The notes under the pieces were generated by a model. It searched no databases and was not told the origin of the DNA. It worked only from the letters and a program-made list of their open reading frames with translations. Positions 17,127 to 25,665 of a stretch of 64,000 nucleotides of DNA are shown here, one piece after another (position 1 is the stretch's first letter; each line of letters starts with the position of its first letter). The DNA is from an uncultured Bacilli bacterium (lineage in GTDB: Bacteria > Bacillota_I > Bacilli_A > RF39 > UBA660), in the NCBI GenBank assembly GCA_934119965.1, contig CAKOTA010000002.1, forward strand, positions 1-64,000, written 5' to 3'. A program made the translations under genes and the position numbers.

Positions 17127-17726
17127 ATGAAACAAAAGTTTTTAAGTTATTGTTTAAATACAATTAGAGAGAACAGATCTGATATTGATGAAATCAAATT
17201 AGACGAAATAAGATATGGCTTAGAAGCTATATATATAACTGTTACAAAAACTATTGTTATATTTAGCTTAGCTCTCATTTTTAATATATTTAGAGAAATG
17301 TTATTATTACTTATATTTTTTAATATTTTAAGAACCACTGGATTTGGATTACATGCAAGTAAAGGTTGGATTTGCCTGTTATCATCTAGCTTGATTTTTA
17401 TAATTCTTCCTTTTTTCTCTAAATTAATTACAATTCCAATATATATTAAATCATTATTAGGGGTAATTGCTATAATATTGATTTATGTTTATACACCTGC
17501 TGATACTGTTAAAAGACCTATCATAAGTAAGAAAAGAAGAGAAATATATAATTTTGTTACTACTATAAGTTGTATTTTATTATCATTTATATCTATTATA
17601 GTTAAAGATAATACTATATCAAATTTAATTATATTTGGTATATATATAGAGGTTGTATTAGTTTTACCACTAACCTATAAAACATTTAATTTAAGCTATA
17701 ACAACTATTTAAATTATGGTAATTAA
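17127..17726 (+). CDS. agrB: AgrB-type membrane endopeptidase
   Basis: A 199-aa integral membrane protein with about five or six hydrophobic helices. His76 and Cys83 in TGFGLHASKGWICLLSS are spaced like the catalytic His77/Cys84 pair of Staphylococcus AgrB. AgrB cuts the C-terminal part off the AgrD propeptide and closes the thiolactone ring of the autoinducer. The ATG at 17127 follows GAGGTG; an in-frame GTG at 17115 lies before that site and is unlikely. agrD follows after 48 bases, probably in the same transcript. Confidence 0.9.
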   Translation: MKQKFLSYCLNTIRENRSDIDEIKLDEIRYGLEAIYITVTKTIVIFSLALIFNIFREMLLLLIFFNILRTTGFGLHASKGWICLLSSSLIFIILPFFSKLITIPIYIKSLLGVIAIILIYVYTPADTVKRPIISKKRREIYNFVTTISCILLSFISIIVKDNTISNLIIFGIYIEVVLVLPLTYKTFNLSYNNYLNYGN

Positions 17727-17774
17727 ACATTTTAGTTTAGTTATATAAAAGAATAAAAAGAGGAGGTGCGATTT

Positions 17775-17897
17775 ATGAAACAATTATTAGCTAATATTTT
17801 TGCTGGTGTTGGTACTATGGCTGCTGATGGAGAATCAAATGCATGTGCTATGTGGTATATCGATGAACCAGAATGTCCAAAAAGTTTAATTAAATAA
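17775..17897 (+). CDS. agrD: AgrD-type autoinducing peptide precursor
   Basis: This 40-aa peptide gene has an excellent AGGAGGTG 7 bases before the ATG. An amphipathic N-terminal helix (MKQLLANIFAGVGTMAADG) precedes the signal core CAMWYI (residues 24-29). A charged tail DEPECPKSLIK follows, matching the DE-x-E-x-PK-x-L and QP-x-x-PKSL tails of staphylococcal and clostridial AgrD. If AgrB cuts just before DEPE, as alignment with known precursors suggests, the peptide would carry a Cys24-Ile29 thiolactone ring of six residues rather than the usual five. The tail also holds Cys34. Ring size and N-terminal cut are inferred. Confidence 0.88.
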   Translation: MKQLLANIFAGVGTMAADGESNACAMWYIDEPECPKSLIK

Positions 17898-17908
17898 TTA
17901 GATTATAA

Positions 17909-17933
17909 AAAGTATAACGATTCGTTATACTTT
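17909..17933. terminator. Shared bidirectional terminator of agrBD and agrAC
   Basis: An 11-bp perfect stem (AAAGTATAACG / CGTTATACTTT) with loop ATT has a T-run on the plus side (ATTTTTT) and a T-rich stretch on the minus side (TTATAATC). It begins 11 bases after agrD and contains the agrC stop. Confidence 0.85.
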
Positions 17934-19226
17934 ATTTTTTACATATAATTTTTGAATATAATAAATTCCACTAATTTCTCTTGATTGTGATAAACAATCT
18001 GTTTTTTCAATTAAATCTTTAGCTAAAGCCAATCCGTAACCTTTACCTTCCCCTTTTGTTGAATATCCTTCTTTATCAATTTTATCCATATATATTTTAT
18101 TACTAAAAGTATTTGATATTTTAAATACAGTATTTTTATCTTCAACATATACTTCAAATATTATATATTTTTCTTTAGAGTTCTCAGAGGCTTCGATTGC
18201 GTTATCCAAGTATACTCCTAAAATTTTACTGACACTTTGTAAATTTTTATCACAATTAAGCCAATATTTTGAATCTTTTAATTCACTAGATACATCAATA
18301 AATATATTTAATTTTTTCTTTTTCATTGCATCTATTTTGTAATGAATTAAACCTTTTAAACCACCTTTTGGAATATACATTAATTTATTTTCAATTTCCA
18401 AATCTTCTTCTGTTTCATTGTCTAATAGAGAATCAATATATTCGATTGTTTTTTTATTTTTAACCATAAGTCTTATAACCGCTAACTGATTCTTGTATTC
18501 GTGTTGATTTTTACTTTTCTCATCTAATAATTTTTCATAAGTTTGGATATAATCTAATAATTGATCATATTCGTATATTATCTTATTCTTAGAAGTTTTT
18601 TCTCTGAAAAAGCCAATTATAAATACGAATACGGCTATAAAAAATAAATTAGCGACGGCAAGTAAATAGGTGGGCAAAATATTAATAAAATTATTGTATA
18701 AAGCGAATGTTAGTATTATAAAAATCAAAACAACAAAAAACATTAAGCTTTTATACTCGTTTTGGTTGTACCATTCCATAATATGATTAGTTAAATTTCT
18801 AACGATATTAAACTTACTTATCAAATAACATATAAATAAAACCAAAATATTCAATAACAGATAATAAATATAACTATTATTTATCGTAGAAAAATCAGTT
18901 TTAAACACCAAAACGCCTATAGTTCCAACTACAAATTCTGATATGAATGACATAGCGACTATAATTAAAAGTCCTAACAATGTTTTCATAAATTTTTGAT
19001 TATATATTAATTTTAAGCAAATAAATGTAAATAAATGCATAACATATGGTTTAATATAACTTATATTTGTTGATAATAGAAATACATTCAATAATCCCAT
19101 AATAATTATTGATAAAACCACTGTCAAGTCGACTTTGAATTTTTCTTTGCATATCATAGTACAAAATAAATAATTATACACAAAAAAGCACAACGCACCA
19201 CATATAAACCAACTAACTATTAACAT
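17925..19226 (-). CDS. agrC: AgrC-type sensor histidine kinase
   Basis: A 433-aa protein. Six hydrophobic helices (about residues 1-200) form the peptide sensor. A helical segment with the phospho-acceptor box QHEYKNQLAVIRLMV follows, and then a GHKL ATPase domain with N-box YLDNAIEASENS and G-box GKGYGLALAKDLIE. It would sense the cyclic peptide and phosphorylate the AgrA-type regulator. I start at 19226, where AAAGGACTTAAGGG precedes ATG; longer in-frame openings have no site. The gene overlaps the agrA end by 14 bases, so translation is coupled. It converges on agrBD rather than following it. Confidence 0.88.
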   Translation of the reverse strand: MLIVSWFICGALCFFVYNYLFCTMICKEKFKVDLTVVLSIIIMGLLNVFLLSTNISYIKPYVMHLFTFICLKLIYNQKFMKTLLGLLIIVAMSFISEFVVGTIGVLVFKTDFSTINNSYIYYLLLNILVLFICYLISKFNIVRNLTNHIMEWYNQNEYKSLMFFVVLIFIILTFALYNNFINILPTYLLAVANLFFIAVFVFIIGFFREKTSKNKIIYEYDQLLDYIQTYEKLLDEKSKNQHEYKNQLAVIRLMVKNKKTIEYIDSLLDNETEEDLEIENKLMYIPKGGLKGLIHYKIDAMKKKKLNIFIDVSSELKDSKYWLNCDKNLQSVSKILGVYLDNAIEASENSKEKYIIFEVYVEDKNTVFKISNTFSNKIYMDKIDKEGYSTKGEGKGYGLALAKDLIEKTDCLSQSREISGIYYIQKLYVKNKV

Positions 19227-19926
19227 AACCCTTAAGTCCTTTCTTTTTATCTCTTGATACCAAATCCATAGAAGTTCCATTTTTAAAATATACAATGCTA
19301 TCTTTCCAAATAACGTGATCAATATTCAATAAATTAACTAAACAACTTCTATGACATAGATAAAAATCACTACCCAACTCTTTAGATAATTCATTTAAAC
19401 TTTTACTGGTGGGAATAATATTATTAACTGTATGAATAATACATTTTCTATCAACAGTATCTCTTTCAATATATAAAATATCAGATAAATATACAATATA
19501 TGTTGCTCCACTCGTATCGAACTTTATAACTTTTTTCTTATTAACTAATTCTAAAGCTTTGTTTATTGCTCTTTCCAATGATTTATTACAATCATCAAAT
19601 TTAGATACAAAATCTAACAACATTATTTGTGCTTTCATAGCTTGATAACCTAACTCATTATGTGAAGTAACTAATATTATGATACTATCCCAATCATATC
19701 TTCTAACTTTTCTAGCAATATCAATACCTGAAATACTATTTTTAATTTCAATATCTAATATGTAAATCTTTGGAGATTTTTTATTGATAAGTTTCTCAAA
19801 ACTTTTGTTATAAGAATCAAACTCATAAATTTTATAATCTTCGTTATTCTTCATATAAATCTTATCAATAATTTTTACAACATTACTTCTGAATACTTTC
19901 TCATCATCACAAACCACAAACTCCAT
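19213..19926 (-). CDS. agrA: AgrA-type LytTR response regulator
   Basis: A 237-aa regulator, the usual AgrA length. The receiver domain (1-125) has acidic CDDE at 6-9 and phospho-acceptor Asp58 in YILDIE. A LytTR DNA-binding domain (about 138-237) contains YIERDTVDRKCIIHT and FYLCHRSCLVNL. It should bind direct repeats upstream of agrB and other targets once phosphorylated. AGAGGG sits 8 bases before the ATG. The promoter has TTGAAA, 17 bases, TATTAT. It is the first gene of the agrAC unit. Confidence 0.9.
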   Translation of the reverse strand: MEFVVCDDEKVFRSNVVKIIDKIYMKNNEDYKIYEFDSYNKSFEKLINKKSPKIYILDIEIKNSISGIDIARKVRRYDWDSIIILVTSHNELGYQAMKAQIMLLDFVSKFDDCNKSLERAINKALELVNKKKVIKFDTSGATYIVYLSDILYIERDTVDRKCIIHTVNNIIPTSKSLNELSKELGSDFYLCHRSCLVNLLNIDHVIWKDSIVYFKNGTSMDLVSRDKKKGLKGYVNS

Positions 19927-19975
19927 TGTTTCATCCCTCTACTCTTTAATATTTAAGTATTTACTATCCGTTAAC

Positions 19976-20004
19976 ATAATAGCACATTCATCATTAAATT
20001 TCAA
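19976..20004 (-). promoter_or_regulatory. Promoter of agrAC
   Basis: The minus strand reads TTGAAA, a 17-base spacer and TATTAT, 50 bases before the agrA start. This near-consensus promoter suggests steady basal expression, unlike the agrBD promoter. Confidence 0.7.
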
Positions 20005-20016
20005 TAAACCTAAAAA

Positions 20017-20042
20017 AATAATGTCCATACAAAGACATTATT
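20017..20042 (-). terminator. Terminator of the AbiEi-like gene
   Basis: A stem AATAATGTC / GACATTATT with an 8-base loop, followed by TTTTT on the minus strand, touches the stop codon at 20042. It separates this gene from agrAC. Confidence 0.85.
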
Positions 20043-20584
20043 TAATTTAATACTTCTCTCTTAATTCTGTCTACAATTTTTGGATCTTTGAAATTAATAA
20101 TATACTCGTTTAATTTGTTTTTATTTAATAATTTTGATATTCTCTTGTAATTATTGATAATTTCATGATAAGATTCAAAATCCATATTTTTTTTATTTCT
20201 TACAACATCAATCAATAATCGTTCCAAATCATATATCAAAATATTAAATCCTTGATAAGTTATTTTGCTAATACCAGTATTATATAATTTATCAGTAGTG
20301 AAAATTTGTTTAATATATTCATCTTTTATTTTTCTATCTTTTTGTTTAGTAGCTATAACATATGGAATTTTATTTTTACTAATAAGTCCATAACAATATG
20401 CAGCTGTTTCAAGAGTAAAAACTGCATTAGGATGCTTTACAGCAATAACCTCTAGATAGTTATAATTTAATTTATCAGAATATATACCTTTTTTAACAAC
20501 ATACAACTTATTTTCATTAACCATTTTTTTTATCTGATAATCACTAAAACCTTTTTTAGTTAAATCAGTATACAAATATACCAT
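20042..20584 (-). CDS. AbiEi-like (type IV antitoxin family) protein, no toxin nearby
   Basis: A 180-aa protein with an N-terminal winged-helix (residues 1-45: TDLTKKGFSDYQIKKMV, then LYVVKKGIYSD) and the middle domain of AbiEi proteins (TLETAAYCYGLISK, PYVIATKQKDRKI, YDLERLLIDVVRNK). In AbiE systems this antitoxin represses the operon and counters the AbiEii nucleotidyltransferase. No AbiEii gene lies on either side: agrA follows beyond a terminator and the ATPase gene precedes. It may be a solitary regulator or a relic. The start at 20584 has AAGGTG; an in-frame ATG 15 codons earlier has none. Confidence 0.75.
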   Translation of the reverse strand: MVYLYTDLTKKGFSDYQIKKMVNENKLYVVKKGIYSDKLNYNYLEVIAVKHPNAVFTLETAAYCYGLISKNKIPYVIATKQKDRKIKDEYIKQIFTTDKLYNTGISKITYQGFNILIYDLERLLIDVVRNKKNMDFESYHEIINNYKRISKLLNKNKLNEYIINFKDPKIVDRIKREVLN

Positions 20585-20647
20585 ATTTTCACCTTCATAA
20601 ATTATACTATACAATAAAGTTAAATTCAATACATTACCTACAAAAAA

Positions 20648-23218
20648 TTAAATTGACATTGAGATATTTTTCTTTTTACATATATATTTTCTAAACCAAT
20701 CAATAGGTATTATGGTAAAAGAAATAAAGATAATTAATAATAATTCAGAAATAGTAAGTCCAGCTGTTCTGAATAAATTTCCACCATAATAAATTAAAAT
20801 TAATTGAACAACTACTATAAAAAACATTATAAATAAGAACACTTTATTCTTTAACAAATTGGCAAATATATTGATTCTTGTAGTTCTAACATTGAAAGAA
20901 TTAAACAAGCAAGTAAAAATAAATAAACCAAAGAAAGCCGTCATAAAATATATATCTTGAACATTATCTCTAAATAATGATTTAAAAAATGGAACTTTTA
21001 AAAATAAAATACAAAGAATTGTTAAATAAGAACCCGCCATAAAAACCTCAGTTAACATATATTTATTAACAATTGATTCATTTTTGTTCTTTGGTAATTC
21101 ATTCATATATTCAATTAATGGTGGTTCAAATGAGAATGCTAATCCGGCTAAAGTATCCATAACCATATTTACCCATAACATTTGAATAACTGTTATTGGT
21201 GTCTCTACTCCTATAAATGGCCCAATTATTGATAAACATATTGCGCACATATTTACTGTTAATTGAAATACAATAAATTTTCGGATGCTTTTGAATATTG
21301 TTCTACCAAACAATATTGCCTTTGATATTGATAAAAAATTATCATCTAAAATAACGATATCGGCAGCTTCTTTAGCAACTTCAGTTCCACTTCCCATAGC
21401 AAAACCAACATCTGCTTGTTTTAGAGCAGGGGCATCATTGACACCATCACCAGTCATACCGACTACTAAATCTAATTCTCTCGCAATTCTAACAAGTTTA
21501 CTTTTATCTTTAGGAAGAGCTCTAGCAACTATTTTTATTCTTGGAAAAATTTGTTTTAACTCTGCATCTGATAGCTTATTTAACTCTTCACTTGTAATTA
21601 CAATTGAATCCTTGTCCAACATTCCTAATTCTTCGCCTATTGCTTCAGCTGTATTTTTATTATCTCCGGTAATCATTATTGTATTTATATGAGCGTTTTT
21701 AACTAATCTTATTCCTTCTATTGCTTCTTCCCTAATTTCATCTTTAAGTGCCACTATACCGACTAAACAATAATCATTTTGACTTAAATCATATGAATCA
21801 TTTTGAGCAATTGCTATCAATCTATTTCCTTTTTTTGCTAACGCCTCAATTGTATTTGTTATTTCTTTTTTATTGTATAAATATTTTTTAGAACCCATTT
21901 TATTGTAATATCTAGTACACATTGGAATTATTTTTTCAGGAGCCCCTTTTATTAATTTAATTTTTCGATCTTTCTTAATTATTGTTTCCATATATTTGTT
22001 TTTACTATCAAAAGGAACAGTTTCCAATATTTCATATTTTTTAATATTATTACCTATATATTTAAGTAATGCTCTATCTGTACTATTACCACCAACTATT
22101 TTGTCTTTACTATATTCACTGGAATTATTATATAAAATAGAATCAATTACAATTGTTTTTAATTCACCATCAATAGTGTTTAAATTACCATAGTAGTTTA
22201 AACTACCATCAATAAAATTTGTAACTTCTAATTTTCCTTTGGTTAAAGTACCTGTTTTATCTGTTAATAAAACATTAATATTACCAGCTGTTTCAATTCC
22301 CATCAACTTTCTAACTAAAACATTGTTTTTTAACATTTTTTTCATATTTGATGATAATACCAATGTTATCATCATTGGTAAACCTTCAGGAACTGCTACA
22401 ACTATTATAGTTACTGATAAGGTTAAGGCGTATAAAATATGTCCAATTAGTAACGGAACATTTGTAATTGTATTGATTATTGCATTAATGTTAAAATTAT
22501 TTTGAATTACTATTTCTGAAAATAAATATGCAAATGATACTAATATTGCTCCTATATATCCAATTTTACTTATTTGAGTTGCTAACTCAGTTAGTCTTAT
22601 TTTCAATGGACTATCGGGACTTTTAGTTTTTAATTCAGTCGCTACACTACCATACATAGTATTTTTTCCTACTTTTTTTACTAACATTTTCGCTCTTTTA
22701 GAATAAACAACTGTTCCCATATATAATTCATCATTTTTATTTTTATTTTTTTCCTTTGATTCACCGGTTAGTAAAGATTCATCTACTGATATATTTCCAT
22801 CTATTAATATTCCATCTGCTGGAATTTTATCACCTGTTTCTAAAACTACTATATCATTTACTACTACTTCTTCAATATTTATTTCTTTTATTTTATTGTT
22901 TCTAATTACTTTTGTTTTAATTTTTGAAGATTCTTCTTGCATTCTTTTGAAGGCTTGTTCACTTCCATATTCAGATATTGTTGATATAAAGGAAGCAATA
23001 AAGATTGCTATTACTATTCCAACAGTTTCATACCAGTCAAAATTTTTTATTAAAAATACTGTTTTAATCCCTAGTGCGATTAATAAAATTCTAATTATTG
23101 GATCACTCAATGATTCTAATAGTAATTTCCAAAAACTGTTATTTTTGCTATCCATTAAAATATTTGATCCATATTTTTCTCTATTTATTTTTACTTCTTC
23201 TTCTGTTAGTCCTGTCAT
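20648..23218 (-). CDS. P-type cation-transporting ATPase (Ca2+ type)
   Basis: This 856-aa P2-type pump is complete. It has the actuator TGES, phosphorylation site DKTGTLTKG, nucleotide-binding KGAPE, the hinge TGDGVNDAPALKQAD, and membrane helix 4 with VAVPEGLP, the Ca2+-coordinating PEGLP typical of SERCA/PMCA-like enzymes. Ten membrane helices are expected. It probably exports Ca2+ (or Mn2+) from the cytoplasm. AGGAGG lies 7 bases before the ATG but is partly inside a hairpin (see 23226). Both neighbours appear to be separate units. Confidence 0.92.
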   Translation of the reverse strand: MTGLTEEEVKINREKYGSNILMDSKNNSFWKLLLESLSDPIIRILLIALGIKTVFLIKNFDWYETVGIVIAIFIASFISTISEYGSEQAFKRMQEESSKIKTKVIRNNKIKEINIEEVVVNDIVVLETGDKIPADGILIDGNISVDESLLTGESKEKNKNKNDELYMGTVVYSKRAKMLVKKVGKNTMYGSVATELKTKSPDSPLKIRLTELATQISKIGYIGAILVSFAYLFSEIVIQNNFNINAIINTITNVPLLIGHILYALTLSVTIIVVAVPEGLPMMITLVLSSNMKKMLKNNVLVRKLMGIETAGNINVLLTDKTGTLTKGKLEVTNFIDGSLNYYGNLNTIDGELKTIVIDSILYNNSSEYSKDKIVGGNSTDRALLKYIGNNIKKYEILETVPFDSKNKYMETIIKKDRKIKLIKGAPEKIIPMCTRYYNKMGSKKYLYNKKEITNTIEALAKKGNRLIAIAQNDSYDLSQNDYCLVGIVALKDEIREEAIEGIRLVKNAHINTIMITGDNKNTAEAIGEELGMLDKDSIVITSEELNKLSDAELKQIFPRIKIVARALPKDKSKLVRIARELDLVVGMTGDGVNDAPALKQADVGFAMGSGTEVAKEAADIVILDDNFLSISKAILFGRTIFKSIRKFIVFQLTVNMCAICLSIIGPFIGVETPITVIQMLWVNMVMDTLAGLAFSFEPPLIEYMNELPKNKNESIVNKYMLTEVFMAGSYLTILCILFLKVPFFKSLFRDNVQDIYFMTAFFGLFIFTCLFNSFNVRTTRINIFANLLKNKVFLFIMFFIVVVQLILIYYGGNLFRTAGLTISELLLIIFISFTIIPIDWFRKYICKKKNISMSI

Positions 23219-23225
23219 ATATATT

Positions 23226-23247
23226 CCTCCTAATAAATTTTATTAGG
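23226..23247 (-). promoter_or_regulatory. Hairpin overlapping the ATPase ribosome-binding site
   Basis: CCTAATAAA and TTTATTAGG form a 9-bp near-perfect palindrome, and its 3' half runs into the AGGAGG of the ATPase gene. It could mask the ribosome-binding site; chance pairing in AT-rich DNA is the alternative. Confidence 0.35.
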
Positions 23248-23294
23248 AAGATCTTTTTTTATAATTAAAAGTAATCGACAAAAAATTTAAAAAA

Positions 23295-23316
23295 AGAAAA
23301 CTATTTTAAGTTTTCT
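23295..23316 (-). terminator. Terminator of the thioredoxin-like gene
   Basis: A stem AGAAAACT / AGTTTTCT with loop TAAAAT is followed by TTTTTT on the minus strand. It includes part of the TAG stop. Confidence 0.8.
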
Positions 23317-23992
23317 AACAAGCATCATCGCAGAATATTTCAAATGTTTTATTTAAATAATCATAATATATTGTTTTTAATTCCTCATATTGTTCTTTGT
23401 TTAAACCATCATATGGGTTTTTTTGAGATTCAACTGTGGAATTGTGTAATCCAATTATTTTTCCATCTTTTACAAATAAAACAGTTGGAAAATATAATCT
23501 CTTAATTGTTTCATCATTTAAACCATCATAAACAGGTAAATAATCATATAATAATTCTACTAATTCTTTGTATTCTTTTGTTCCTTCTTCTTCTACAACA
23601 ATGTTTCCACTTTCATCTAGTGATTTTTTATCTCTTATTGAAAGTGCATTATAATAATAAATTTTTTCAATTCCTAATTCTTTAGCAGTATCTAATAATA
23701 CAGGAACAGCATTACGACACCAAGGACATTCTGGAAACCCAAAATAAATTACAGCTGTATCATTTTTTATTAAATCTACTACTTTTTCATAATCAGCATA
23801 AACTATTGGATTCTTTTCATCTATATTTACTTTAATATATTCTTTTCCATTTCTATCTTTTGTTTCATTTAATGATTCATATTCTTCTTTAAATTTAATG
23901 GCATCATTATCTTCTTTTTTGTATTTTATACCTATTATTAATAAGCAAATTATAGTCATTAAAGATATTAAAATTACTTTAATTTTATCCAT
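23315..23992 (-). CDS. Membrane-anchored thioredoxin-fold protein
   Basis: The 225-aa protein has an N-terminal membrane anchor (7-23) and an extracytoplasmic thioredoxin-like domain with active site CPWC (Cys89/Cys92 in FGFPECPWCRNAVPV). The cis-proline loop is YFPTVLFVKDGK. Two further cysteines stand at the very C-terminus (FCDDAC). Proteins of this sort reduce or form disulfides at the cell surface; the direction cannot be told. A long insertion (about 110-155) is acidic. AGAGGTG precedes the ATG. It follows the Abi_2 gene by 9 bases, so the two are probably co-transcribed. Confidence 0.8.
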   Translation of the reverse strand: MDKIKVILISLMTIICLLIIGIKYKKEDNDAIKFKEEYESLNETKDRNGKEYIKVNIDEKNPIVYADYEKVVDLIKNDTAVIYFGFPECPWCRNAVPVLLDTAKELGIEKIYYYNALSIRDKKSLDESGNIVVEEEGTKEYKELVELLYDYLPVYDGLNDETIKRLYFPTVLFVKDGKIIGLHNSTVESQKNPYDGLNKEQYEELKTIYYDYLNKTFEIFCDDAC

Positions 23993-24001
23993 ATAACACC
24001 T

Positions 24002-24937
24002 CTATTTTATTTCTAATATTTGTCTAAAATTACTTGGAAAACCAATTTTATTTAAAATTGTTTCAACAGGTACTGTATCTACTTTTCCATCTAATACATC
24101 TATTTCATAACTTATTTGATTCATTATATCCCTGAATTCATCTTCAGTAAGCATCGTTTTTAAGATTATCATTACTGCAAACAAATCATTTTTACCATAT
24201 ATATATTCATCGTCTACCATTGGTATTTCTAATATATGATGATATTTATTATCAGGAATACATCTTTGCGTTCTATGATCATACAAAATATCCTCGTGAG
24301 CGCACAAATTACGGAAATTTGCTAAAATAGCCAAATATGTTGACATTGTTTCAGGATCAATATGATAAATATCAGCTATATTTATCTGATCATCTACTTT
24401 TAATATTCCATATAATTCCGTTATGATTCCAAACGACAAAACTTTAACTAAAATCCACATTGGAATATATCCATAATTCATTATATAATGGGATGTTGCA
24501 GCATGTTGTTTTCCATTTATTCTTATTTGCCTTTTCATTTTATTTAAAACGTCATATACTTGTCTAACTTTCATATTATCCTGAATGAAGTTTTTAGGAT
24601 TCAAGTAATCTTTTTCTTTAAATCCATATTTTTTAGACATTTGATAACTTATTATTGATTTAATGTTGTTTTCTACAATTAGAATAAATTTAAACATTAT
24701 ATTTCTTATATTTCTATCAAATACAAATGTGGCATATAATTCTTCAAATCTTGTTCCTGGTATAAAAACAGTCGATTTATTTTGATTTTGAAATAAATGA
24801 CGATATCCACTTATAAAGAAATAATTTTCTCTAAATAGTATTTCTTTTGCTGTATCGACATCATTAATAATCAATCCTTTTGATTTTAATATTTCTATTT
24901 GTTCATCCAAGGTCTTAAAGGTTTTTTGACTTCCCAT
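24002..24937 (-). CDS. Abi_2 family (AbiD/AbiF) protein with HEPN-type motif
   Basis: The 311-aa helical protein matches the Abi_2 abortive-infection family: KTLDEQIEILKSKGLII at the start, then ENYFFISGYRHLFQ, YATFVFDRNIRNIMF, PMWILVKVLSFG and LANFRNLCAHEDILYDHR. The last holds R-x4-H, the signature of HEPN ribonucleases. Family members stop phage growth by killing or arresting the infected cell. Some AbiF proteins are reported to pair with a non-coding RNA, but the flanking gaps here (9 and 37 bases) leave no room for one. Defence activity is inferred from the family. A Shine-Dalgarno GGAGG precedes the ATG. Confidence 0.85.
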   Translation of the reverse strand: MGSQKTFKTLDEQIEILKSKGLIINDVDTAKEILFRENYFFISGYRHLFQNQNKSTVFIPGTRFEELYATFVFDRNIRNIMFKFILIVENNIKSIISYQMSKKYGFKEKDYLNPKNFIQDNMKVRQVYDVLNKMKRQIRINGKQHAATSHYIMNYGYIPMWILVKVLSFGIITELYGILKVDDQINIADIYHIDPETMSTYLAILANFRNLCAHEDILYDHRTQRCIPDNKYHHILEIPMVDDEYIYGKNDLFAVMIILKTMLTEDEFRDIMNQISYEIDVLDGKVDTVPVETILNKIGFPSNFRQILEIK

Positions 24938-24974
24938 AACTAACCTCCTTACTATATTTATTATACCATATTTA

Positions 24975-25634
24975 TTAAGTTTTTAAATACTTTATTGTGG
25001 CATTAGTAATAGAAGTAGCTATTTTATCTTGATATGTTTCTTGTTTTAATAAATATCTTTCATTTGAATTACTCAAGAAACCAACTTCTAATAATATTCC
25101 TGGAACTTTTAATCTTTTTTGTAAATAAAGTGTATTATCTTTCTTATACTTTCTAGTACTATTTAGACTTTTTTTAAATTCCTCTTGAAATATTTTAGCT
25201 ATTTCAATATTCTTTTCATTTTTATCTGCATAAAATGCTTGGGCACCTCTATAACTATTTGTTTCCTCAGCATTTAAGTGTATTGATAAAAATAAATCAC
25301 AATCAGATTTATTTATTATATTACTTCTCCTTGATAGATCACTTCTTTTCCTATTTATTGTATTGTTAACTGATAAATCATAATCACCATATCTTGTCAT
25401 ATACACTATAGCACCTAATTCAGATAATTTTTCTTCAACTTTCTTACTTATTTCTAGATTAATATCCTTTTCTTTTATTCCTCCATACATAGCGCCTGGA
25501 TCCAAACCACCATGTCCAGGATCAAGATAGATTATTTTCCCTAATAATGGAAAATTGTTATTAGCATTTACAAATTCAAAACAATATAAAGATAATATAA
25601 ATAAAAATAAAACACATATTTTATATTTGCGCAT
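24975..25634 (-). CDS. Secreted N-acetylmuramoyl-L-alanine amidase (Amidase_3)
   Basis: The 219-aa protein has a signal peptide (1-25) followed by a complete amidase-3 domain: zinc-binding DPGHGG, a Glu in KEKDINLEIS, FLSIHLNAEE, and the catalytic Glu in ILLEVGFLSN. It cleaves the bond between MurNAc and the stem peptide. No wall-binding domain is present. The ribosome-binding site AGGTG and the start codon lie in the loop of a long hairpin formed by 25605-25665, so translation may depend on that structure. A broken second copy of the gene's 5' part lies at 41275. Confidence 0.9.
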   Translation of the reverse strand: MRKYKICVLFLFILSLYCFEFVNANNNFPLLGKIIYLDPGHGGLDPGAMYGGIKEKDINLEISKKVEEKLSELGAIVYMTRYGDYDLSVNNTINRKRSDLSRRSNIINKSDCDLFLSIHLNAEETNSYRGAQAFYADKNEKNIEIAKIFQEEFKKSLNSTRKYKKDNTLYLQKRLKVPGILLEVGFLSNSNERYLLKQETYQDKIATSITNATIKYLKT

Positions 25635-25665
25635 TTTATCACCTAATAAAATATATGTTTTATTT
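25605..25665 (-). repeat. Hairpin repeat, copy 1, enclosing the amidase start
   Basis: Two 20-base arms (25605-25624 and 25646-25665) pair with one G-U. The 21-base loop carries the ribosome-binding site and ATG of the amidase gene. Copies 2 and 3 are at 41356 and 45459. Similarity between copies extends about 20 bases beyond the right arm. Confidence 0.75.

Noticed and set aside
24002..25634. Abi_2 plus amidase as a two-gene toxin system
   Set aside because: The amidase has a Sec signal and complete wall-hydrolase motifs; adjacency alone is not enough.
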